A stretch of 64,000 nt of DNA, taken from Batillaria attramentaria. Its lineage: Eukaryota; Mollusca; Gastropoda; Batillariidae. Positions 33,611-42,777 of the stretch are shown one piece after another. The notes under the pieces were generated by a model. That model had not been told where the DNA came from, ran no database searches, and saw nothing but the letters and a program-made list of their open reading frames with translations. The position numbers and the translations under genes are program-made. The stretch lies in assembly GCA_018292915.2 (NCBI GenBank), contig JACVVK020000193.1, forward strand, positions 1-64,000. Reading direction: 5' to 3'. Numbering within the stretch: the first letter of the stretch is position 1; each line of letters opens with the position of its first letter.

Positions 33611-34646
33611 AATTTCATGCTATTTTGTCTGTTTTGTTGTTATTGTTGTCGATATTTTTCCCCTCTCTTCAAGTCTGTTAGACCTATCAAAGACACTAGA
33701 TCCGATACGCTAAAGCGGATCCACATGTAGAATCTTAAGAGGGAGAGGGATGACGTCAATTCCGTGAACTAAACATTTGACGTCAGCCTCACGCAAGTCA
33801 GTCGTCTGAGGATGCTTGTTCATGTCTTGTAATTTCCCTGTTGGCGTTGTGACTTCCCCGACTGAATTAATTTTTACATAAAATCTGGAAGATGTGGAGT
33901 GCTGATGGAATGTCGGAGGCAGTGACGACATTGACAGATTTTGTCTGTGAAGAAACAGTTGACGTCAGTCTCAAACTGTTTGTCTGACAGATGATGCTTG
34001 TTCATGTTCATGCCTTGTGATTTCCCTGTTGCTTTTGTGACTTCCCTGGCTGAATTATTTTTCCATAAAATCTGAGAGATCTAGAAGGCTGGTGAAACGT
34101 GGACTTGGATACCTTGGATTGTACTTACGAAATCGCAAAATTGGAACTATTTTGGCCGGTGATTCTCGCAGAAACTTGAAGAAATATGTTTATCGAAAAA
34201 CTCTGTTAAGTATCATTCTTAATACTAAAGCTATAAATGTGCAGTAGTTCATGTCATAAAATTATGTGCAGTTGTCACATGTCACAAAAATGCCGGAATG
34301 ATGAGTAATTTAAAGGAGTCTTTTCATAGATATTTGGCCTTATATGCAAACCACCTCTACCTCGGAATTTTTTTTTACACAAAACCTGTCAGAGCTACAG
34401 AGCTGTGCTACGAATACAGTCAGTACAGTCAGTATAATTGGATTAACTTCCCAAGTCCAGAAAATGAAGCCATTTGAACAACTTTTTCGTAAAAATATGT
34501 ACCATGACCTATTTCTTTAAATGGTCGACTGATCTAAAAATCGTGAAATGTAGGTCTGGTAGCCTGTCGAGAATATGGGTGCCCATTTTGTCTCAAAGTA
34601 AAAAGCCCTCCAACGAGGTGGTTTAGGAGATAGCCATCATTACATC

Positions 34647-34690
<44 letters not shown>

Positions 34691-34890
34691 CACACACACG
34701 TACGTCGTACAACTCCTGCCCAAAGTGTGCATGTAAGGTCTTTGGTATGTATTGTCTGGAGAAACGTCACAGTTTTGCTATTTATTACTGAAAATTGCTG
34801 CTGCGCGCAGCAAAATCTGCCCATCCCATAAAGTTGTTTCTCTATAAAGAAACAACTTAAAAACGACTTCCATGTCGCCATCCAAACAGT
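33611..34890. mobile_element. Unclassified insert in the LINE, with a ~180-bp internal duplication
   Basis: A direct repeat CCATAAAGTTGTTTCTC bounds most of it. Two related blocks (about 33775-33915 and 33957-34100) share GATGCTTGTTCATG, TTTCCCTGTTG and ATAAAATCTG. A (CGCA)n(CA)n microsatellite lies at 34647-34698. On the right the 17-bp word is followed by its own reverse complement, forming a hairpin. No coding sequence was seen. Confidence 0.45.
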
Positions 34891-34899
34891 CGAAGACGT

Positions 34900-35400
34900 G
34901 ACACTGTGTTCTAATCCAAAAATCAATAAAAAATAAGACAGAAGCAATGTGGATAGGCTCAATGAGAAATTCACGAGAAGAATACAGAAACATAAAATGG
35001 AAGAAGCAAATAAAAACCCTGGGAATATGCAGTATACTAGCATCAAGTTTAGCGGAAAACTGGATACCACGACTGGACAATATAGAAAGATCAATTGCTT
35101 CTTGGCCCAAAAGAAACCTTAGTATTAGTGGAAAAATATGTATGATTAAAAGTCTGTCAATACCACAACTAGTATATCCTACGCATGTCCCTGTGGCCCT
35201 GACACACATATTCTGTGTAAAGCCAATTCAACTCTGTTCAGATTCCTGTGGAAGAAGAAATTCCCCAATACTCGAACATCTGAAAAAAAATCAAGCGTAT
35301 AGTTATGTGTGGCTCGCCAGAAACAGGAGGACTGGCAATGATGAACGTTGCTGAAACATCTCTCCTCCTTTCCTGGGCCTGAAAAACGCAAATCAAAGAC
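34900..35400 (+). pseudogene. L1/Tx1-like LINE reverse transcriptase, thumb region
   Basis: Reads KTEAMWIGSMRNSREEY, KWKKQIKTLGI, ENWIPRLDNIERSIASW, KRNLSISGKICMIKSL and IPQLVYPTHVP, the usual thumb of L1/Tx1 reverse transcriptases. It decays into frameshifted sequence by about 35400. This is the last recognisable part of the LINE that begins near 23690. Confidence 0.85.
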
Positions 35401-36049
35401 GGCAAAAAAAAAAAAATGGAAGGTAATTCCTAGCATCGCACTGAGCAGAATAGGTCCTGGTTTATCATGTTTCTACGCACATGTCTCCGTTCTGTACAAA
35501 CTGATCACATAATCTTTGTTTTATCGCCTTAAACCAGAAAACCGGAGGGGCGATACCCTCATTGATTTGTCCACAATCACTTTCACACTACCGTTATTCA
35601 GTTTCAGTTATGTGCATTTGACAACACTTCGGGAGAAAATCACAACTATGTAAAAGATTAGCTTCTCGTCGCAAACGATAGTTACATCATTTTTTAAAAG
35701 TCTAATCTAAAAAAAAAATCAGAACAAAGAGAGAGAGAGAGAGAGAACAGCGTTCAAGTTAAAGTAACAACAACCAACAACAACCTCTCTTACGTTTGTA
35801 TGTTGAAAGTGACGTCATGCAGGTAAACTATCGCTCACACTCCTGTCACCTGCACGTTATGAGACGTCATCCCAGCCTGCCAAGGGACCGGCTCACACAC
35901 CAGTCCGCGCATGACAACAGAAGAACTGATTTATTAGTCTGTGTCGTGCTCAAAATAAATGGTTGTCTGTCCGGCGGACATCATACGTGTGTGTTTCGTG
36001 TAACCCGTGTACTAGACAGGTTGTGGGCCGAGCTGCAGTGAGAAAGGAA
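35401..36049. other. Upstream region of the Asp-rich gene
   Basis: A (GA)n tract at about 35729-35747 and otherwise nothing recognised. It should hold the promoter and 5' untranslated region of the following gene, but no convincing core promoter element could be picked out. Confidence 0.4.
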
Positions 36050-36405
36050 ATGGCCAGCTGGACAAAATGGTTCATGACATTCGCACTGGCAGGTGAGTAC
36101 AAACATACTTGCAAGTACATAATTATCATACAGAAAAACACAGAAACCTTACTTGTGTTGGCGTTCAGACTACGTTCTTTCTTCGGGTTATGTCCACAGA
36201 CACGGTGACGTTAAGCCTAGTAGGGTCATAGAAGGTGCATGGTGAACGAAACAATGTGGTTTGTCTTAATGGTTCTCCGTCAAGACTAAATCCTTGACAC
36301 AAAATTCAATCAATCAAACAATCAATCAATCAGCACAATTTACATTCTCCTCGCAATAGTTGGGCCTTCGAAGTCTACAAAGACGAATCTGTTATTCTGC
36401 TGAAA

Positions 36406-36444
<39 letters not shown>

Positions 36445-36658
36445 ACAACTTAACTCCTGGCTGTGAAAAAAAACCCAAACCAAAACAAGAAAGAAGTCGA
36501 AACTGAGACTGTACTCATTGGCGTAGCTTGAGTATTCCCCGCAGTCACATGAACATTCGGAAATGGATCCGAAGAAATCTGAAACGTTAGGCGGCAATTA
36601 CAGCAGGCGTTCGATATACATCGATTTCAGTGCTCGGGTTAAAGAGTAGCGTAAGTAA

Positions 36659-36710
<52 letters not shown>

Positions 36711-36720
36711 CGTGCGTGCG

Positions 36721-36764
<44 letters not shown>

Positions 36765-39700
36765 GAAGAGAGAGAGAGACTTGATAATTGTATGTGTTTC
36801 TCAGTGTGTCTTGTGGCAGCTGGTGCCAGAGGGGCAACCATACCAGCTCAGACCCCACCTGTACCAGCGCAACCTCCCCCACTACCAGGCCCGCTCCAAA
36901 CATTGATAGCTGCCCAGGACAAGCGTAACTCTATCGGTAGGCATGTGGACGATCTGTACGACGACCCAATCTTTCTGGAAGAGCTGCTGAAACACTATAA
37001 TAACCTGACCGTGAACAGCACACACGACGACCTCGACGACTGGTTGGATGACCGGCTGGATGACCGGAATGACACACTGGATGATTGGCTGGATGACCGG
37101 CTGGATGACCGGAATGACACCCTGGATGACCGGCTGGATGACCGGAATGACATCCTGGATGACTGGCTGGATGACCGGAATGACATCCTGGATGACTGGC
37201 TGGATGACCGGAATGACACCCTGGATGACACCCTGGATGACCGGAATGACACACTGGACGATATAGACGACATACTGGAAGACCGCAGTGGACTAGCTGA
37301 TGATGACATGCAGGAAGACGCCGACAGGGACGACAGAGGGGAGCTCGGTGACGACACCAGGGAGCTCGGTGACGACACAGAGGAGCTCGGTGACGACATG
37401 GGGGACCTCGGTGATAATAGAGGAGAGTTTGGTGACAACACAGGGGAATTCAGTGACGAGCGGAGACAGCATGACGACGATACTAGAGACGACAGTGACA
37501 ACAGCGAGCTTGATGACGGTGAAGACACAGACGACGACAATAGCGTGGAAGGAGATGACAATACTAAACCTGACGAGATGGATGACCGGCATGAAATCGA
37601 GAATGACGACAGGTACGACGACAGAGACGATTTGTTTGACAGTGATGACGACTCCCTTGTCAACGTCTTGCTACGGGCTGGAGGAGCGCCACACTCTCAC
37701 GACAACTTGGCTCTGCGGCGACGGCTGTGGGGTTATGATGACGACAAGTACGATGATCATGACTTGTTTGGCGATGATTTGCACGACGATGCGGCCTCGT
37801 TCCACAAATGGCTGTCTTCGTCATCGCAGACACCGGCCAACGGCAAGTCCCGCACGTCAGCCACAGGTAAGATATACTATATATACTATCTGTAGCACTC
37901 GCTAACAATTAAAGTAAAGGACTGCACTGCCTACTGCTGTGCAGGTCTACAAATGTCCAGCTCATAGTTTAGGCTTGTATTTTTAGCGTGCGGGATTTCC
38001 CTATCGTACTGAAGCCGCGAACGCGCTATCACCCCAGAGAGCCGGACAGGGAGAGGTGAGTGGGCGTGCGGGATGTTATCACCGATAACAAGCAACTAAC
38101 AAGCATTTCCTCAGAAATATTTCAAATCCGAGAAATATTCATGATATCGGACGTCGTGAAAGTTCAGAAAGTTCACGCTAGCTGCACTAGAAACAGAGCG
38201 AGCCGAAAAGGAAAGATTTGCTGTGTTCAGTTGCCCCCGGGTATTGTCAGGCAGCCTCAAAGACAAGATGAGTTTTCAGGGCTCTTCTGGATGACTGGAT
38301 GTCCAGAGCTTGCCAAAGAGGCTCTGGCAAGGAGTTCCACAGAGCGTGAGCAGAATTTCTGAGGTATCTAGCACATGAATGCATCTTGCTGTGGTGGTGT
38401 TGAAAAGCAGACACTCCAAAGGGGTGAGGAATAATGTGATTTTTAATTATTCGACTTCAGTCAGCTCAGGAGGTCTATTTCGACACTGATTTCATAGATA
38501 TACTCTGGACAAGCTCTTCATTTCTCATTTCACAGCGATATTTTTCTTCTATTAATCTTTTTTCGTGTGTTCTATACAGCATACTAGGAATATTACAGCG
38601 TATTAGGAATGGCCTCGTTTTGCTTACAAAGAGTATTTTGCAACCAGTAGTAACAAGTCAAGTGTTCTATCTGTAACTATGCAACGTTGACAAATCCAAC
38701 CCAGCCACTTTTGCCAAAATTCTTCGACGTACGAACACTTCCACAGCATATGGGATATAGTTTCACTTTCAAGTTGACAAAATGTACATGCCTCTCGGTC
38801 TTTTATCTTTCTTAAAGATCTAAGCGCCCCAAAAAAGCTTTCCGAAGTGTGAAAAAAAATTTACAGAGTCGACCGTGCAAGCACAGTCAACTCTGTCACA
38901 GTTGCAGAGTTCACACAGTGTCCAGAAACACCGACAAAACCGTGCCGCAAAGCTTCCCCCACTTTCAGTCGGGATACGTCCACGCAACTGTGCACAACTC
39001 CGTGCAACCCGGCTCATTATGTGACCACGCCGCGGATACGTCTGTTTAGGGGACTGAGCGATGTCGGACAAGGCGCAAGCTATGCCACTACCGGTAAGTA
39101 CACGTATTTGAAAGCAATTTTTTTTCTGGCGTAAACATTTCAGCTGGAGCTTGCAGAACGAAAAGTAAAACCGCAATTTGGAGATGTTGCCGGTAAAACG
39201 CGCTTGGCAAATCTGAGTGCCCGCGTGCTCACCAGGACAGGACAAAATAATGTTGACGGTAATTTGGGGGGAAAATTTGCCGAGATGTGTGAGAAATGGA
39301 GCACACGGGCACTCAAATTTGCCAAGCGCGTTTTATGTTCGGCAACAACATTTCCAAATTGCGGTTTTACTTTTGGTTCTGCAAGCTCCAGCTGAAATGT
39401 TTACGCCAGAAACAAAACTGCTTTCAAATACGTGTACTTGTCAGTAGTAGCATACCTTGCGCCATGTCAACAGTCAACATCGCTCAGTCCCCTAAACAGA
39501 CGTATGCCCGTGTTGCACGGGGATGTGCACAGTAGCGTGGACGGGTCCCCGACAGGAAGTGGGGCAGTTTTTCGGCACGGTTTTGTCGGTGTTTCTGGAC
39601 ACTGTGTGAACTCTGCAACTGTGCTTGCACGGTCGACTCTGTAAATTTTTTTCACACTTCGGAAAGCGTTTTGTTGGGAGCTTAGATCTTTAAGTACAAG

Positions 39701-40972
39701 GAACGGTTGGTTGGCAAAAGCCTATGTTCAGGCACTGGAGACTCGAAAGTATAAAGCATCAGCACCAACATCTCTCTTACACAAAGAAAACCAACCGTTC
39801 TTTCATCCGAGTAAGAAATCAGGTGCATTTCTTGTGTACAGGGTCCTGTCCAACTCACCCTGTGATCATTGAGGAGAACCGCGTGACGATCGCCACACAG
39901 AACGGGTGTAAGATGTGAGTACAGTATTACAACTTCCCGGAATGGGAACAGCCAACGTCAGCGGCCGAGTTGTTACGTTTTCTCTGGTCTGCAGATGTAC
40001 AGACAATACATGGCGGCAGCAGATTTGTTGACTCGTTCATCAGCTGGGTGTTCCAGTTTTGCAGGAAACCGACCGAACGGCTTATGTCATTTACAAAAAA
40101 AAAAAAAAAAGAAAAAAAAGAAAATAGGAAGCGTACAAGCGATCTCTCTCAGAGAGAGAGAGAGTGTTTACCGACTGAAGTTACCGACCAAAACCAAGAA
40201 CAAAACACAAAACAACATAACGAAACAAAAACAAAAGATACCCCCCCCCCCCCCAAAAAAAAAAAAAAAAAAGACAACCCCAAAACACCCCCCCCCCCCA
40301 CCCCCCCAAAAAAAACAAAAAAAAAAAAACCCGACAAGAAAACGGCAAAGTAACCTTCACGCGGGTGGGGGAATTACTCTTGAAGAAGTGATGATCGGGT
40401 GGACGTGGGTGGATGGGCTGGGGCTATTGTTCTTGAAGTAGGGCTGACAAATGTTGCTAGGTTGGGAGTGGCATGTGGTTCCTCAAGCACTGAATGGCTC
40501 GTGTGTTTGTCTCATCAGCGTGATCCAGCTGACAGGGAAGCAGGTTGTCGACGTGACTACAGTTCCTGACAGCACGGGAAGGTGAGATCATGATTCAGTG
40601 CCGCTCACTAACGGTCCACGGAGCCTGACATACATTACATTCACTCTGTTGGACGCTAGGAGCCATGTATTTACCTGACCTGTGGACACGATGACAATTT
40701 CCCTGATTCTATTGTCAGTATTGAATTGTAAGTTTTCAGCAAGACTACCACTACTTTAGGAAAACACATTCTAAACTAACACACAAGCATGTGAAGTCAT
40801 GTGCCTACCTATATGCACTTTGAATAGATAGCACAATGTACATGTACATGAACTGATGAAGAGCGTGCGTGCGTGTGTGGGATTGATTAAACATGAGTGT
40901 AATTACACAATGACCGTTTTCATTTCCAGAGTCTTGCAGAGTGCCCAAGTGGCATACATCAGAGATGACTGA
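36050..40972 (+). CDS. Secreted aspartate-rich repeat protein (five exons, 427 residues)
   Basis: Exons: 36050-36092, 36805-37866, 39842-39914, 40519-40581, 40930-40972. All junctions are GT/AG and phases match (1,1,2,2). Exon 1 and the start of exon 2 encode a signal peptide (MASWTKWFMTFALA, then VCLVAAGARG). A proline-rich linker (QTPPVPAQPPPLPGP) follows. Residues about 88-182 are LDDR/LDDW/NDT repeats, about 190-234 are GELGDD-type repeats, then more Asp-rich sequence to about 365. Exons 3-5 encode a compact, non-acidic end (SCPTHPVIIEENRVTIATQN, GCKIVIQLTGKQVVDVTTVP, VLQSAQVAYIRDD). I do not recognise the family. Poly-Asp secreted proteins are known in calcified matrices, so calcium binding or biomineral control is a hypothesis. 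The open frame upstream of 36805 (GT and G runs) is intron. Confidence 0.85.
36661..36763 (+). repeat. (GT)n followed by a ~43-base G run, in intron 1
   Basis: A GT/GC-GT run to about 36720 then an unbroken G tract, ending about 40 bases before the intron 1 acceptor. Confidence 0.95.
37023..37275 (+). repeat. Coding minisatellite of the Asp-rich protein
   Basis: Tandem in-frame words around CTGGATGACCGGAATGACA in 12-, 24- and 36-base combinations. The register keeps Asp-Asp pairs separated by Leu-Trp/Leu-Asp/Arg-Asn, so length can vary in steps of whole repeats without frameshift. Confidence 0.9.
38640..38815 (-). pseudogene. L1/Tx1-like LINE C-terminal fragment in intron 2
   Basis: The minus-strand translation KDREACTFCQLESETISHML followed by WKCSYVEEFWQKW is the C-x2-C...H...C knuckle found at the C-terminus of L1/Tx1 ORF2. 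It is interrupted on its 5' side by the foldback element; a possible continuation lies at 39694-39720. Confidence 0.72.
38816..39689. mobile_element. TTAA-flanked foldback element, 874 bp, in intron 2
   Basis: TTAA at 38812-38815 and 39690-39693. The two halves are near-complete reverse complements: AGATCTAAGC, GCTTTCCGAAGTGTGAAAAA, TTACAGAGTCGACCGTGCAA and TACGTCTGTTTAGGGGACTG on the left, with the mirror images on the right. Only about 50 bases near 39245-39295 are unpaired. A TTAA target suggests mobilisation by a piggyBac- or Kolobok-type transposase, but the ends differ from the THAP elements in this window. Confidence 0.85.
40097..40332 (+). repeat. Low-complexity A/C tracts in intron 3
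   Basis: Poly-A, (GA)n and alternating poly-C/poly-A runs (40097-40125, 40148-40165, 40239-40332). Confidence 0.9.
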
Positions 40973-42405
40973 CCAGGAAACATTCTGAAGCAGACCAAAA
41001 GGCTGGATATCTGAAGCATTTTTTTTTTTTTCTTCTCACCTATGTGCCTCCACTCTTGACCAGAAATAACAACAGAATTCTGTCACAGTCTGGGCTACAT
41101 TAAAATTTTACTGTAAGCATCTTCTTGTGAAACAATTCACAACTCTGACCGGTCCCATCAAAGACTGTTTATTTCTGGTCCATGTATGATGCTGTAAATC
41201 ATTTTTTTTTTTTTTAGTAATAGCAATTAAGTTTCAAAACAGACTTGCACTTATGTGTTTTTAGACCTGTGCAGAGAGTTTGATCTGTGGACCAGCATGT
41301 ACAATACTAGGTAATGCACCTTGATCTTGTTTTTTTGTTGTCTATCCTCATGTTGCTACTTCAAAAATGTTATGATGAAAACATCAACAACAACAAAAAA
41401 AACCAACCTATTCATTCAAGTGCAACAAACCACAATATGTAAAAAATGTATGGAATGTAAGTGTCCAGCTAAAGTACACTCAGTCACTGGTGGCACTATG
41501 GTAACTTGGTGTGAGAGTTTTGCAATACGATCACCCACTCATATGCTGTTTCTTTAACCCTCCCAATTCACCAAACAGTGGACTGTCCACTGTCCTACAA
41601 ACTTTGGTAATGTTTATCTGGGTGGCAAAATTATAATATACCTACATCTCTGAGGAGAATTCACTGTATGGCAATATGCCTTCAGCCGACTTCTGTCATA
41701 AAATTATGTGTTAAAAAGTAAAAGTAAAAACACACACCATTAATTGTTTGAAAAATGATGCATGCATATATATATGAGAACCCTCCAGAGCTGAGCAGTA
41801 ACCATAGTGCTCAATCATCCTAAGTTGTACTGGTAACTTAATGAGAACTTTAAAAATCCTGTGTCCCCACCACAAGCACCAGCATAGTTTACCGATCCAC
41901 TGTTCTCCACCACAAAGAAACAAAGAGTACGTGGTGCCCATCAAACTTTAATTCCATCTATGTCAGTTGTAAACAGTCTAAACAATTCCACAAATAAAAC
42001 TGGCCTACATGTCTACATTATGCTGAGGTTTCCACTGAATGTGTCCAAAGGAAATCATTAGTTCAACCAGTGTTACTACAGGTACATGTAGTAAGTTTCA
42101 ATAAAGGTGGCTGGTGGTTAAGGTAAACTACCTCAAAAACAGACACCACGTATTGCACCAGTGACTTCTTAAAGGAGGAGGTGAAAGAAATTAGAGCTCA
42201 GACTGAACCCTGTAGAATCGGTTTGAATGAAATTGAATGAATTCTAATCTTAAACCTACAGCATTTGTGCTTTTGTCACCACTGATCACAGCAAATCAGT
42301 CCATCAACAAAAATCACACTCCTGCTTATCAACAATATCTTTTGCTGGGTGGACATTGTGTGAACAGTATGAGTAACTGCCATGCTCCCAGTAGTAATAC
42401 AGAGT
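40973..42405. other. Convergent 3' region between the Asp-rich gene and ASCC2
   Basis: Contains possible poly(A) signals for the plus-strand gene (ATTAAA near 41097; AATAAA near 41993 and 42099) and for the minus-strand gene (complement of TTTAAT near 41946 and of TTTATT near 41167). No coding sequence was recognised. The actual transcript ends cannot be fixed from sequence alone. Confidence 0.4.
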
Positions 42406-42764
42406 ACACATACATGCAGTACACAATGCACAGAAAAGGATGCATGGAACTGTGCATTAACTCTAACACATACATGCAGTAGACAATGCACAGAAAAGGA
42501 TGCATGGAACTGTGCATTAACTCTAACACATACATGCAGTACACAATGCACAGAAAAGGATGCATGGAACTGTGCATTAACTCTAACACATACATGCAGT
42601 ACACAATGCACAGAAAAGGATGCATGGAACTGTGCATTAACTCTAACACATACATGCAGTAGACAATGCACAGAAAAGGATGCATGGAACTGTGCATTAA
42701 CTCTAACACATACATGCAGTAGACAATGCACAGAAAAGGATGCATGGAACTGTGCATTAACTAC
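42406..42764 (+). repeat. 60-bp minisatellite, six copies, abutting the ASCC2 stop codon
   Basis: Six copies with exactly 60-base spacing of a unit containing ACATACATGCAGTA, ACAATGCACAGAAAAGG and ATGCATGGAACTGTGC. Copies differ only at one base (CAGTACAC or CAGTAGAC). Long open frames on both strands are an artefact of 60 being divisible by three. The array begins about 13 bases past the ASCC2 stop, so it probably lies in the 3' untranslated region. Confidence 0.95.
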
Positions 42765-42777
42765 AACAGTCTGTCAC

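Noticed and set aside
36630..36804. Upstream extension of the Asp-rich frame with Cys-Val and poly-Gly stretches
   Set aside because: This is translation of the GT microsatellite and the G run in intron 1. The acceptor TTTCTCAG at 36797-36804 and the upstream signal-peptide exon explain the gene better.
36931..37663. Long antisense frames across the Asp-rich exon (CHSGHPG-type and Ser-rich repeats)
   Set aside because: These are shadows of the coding minisatellite in other frames, with no start context or splice support.
36050..40972. Neuropeptide precursor interpretation of the secreted repeat protein
   Set aside because: The repeats lack regular dibasic cleavage sites with amidation glycines and are overwhelmingly acidic.
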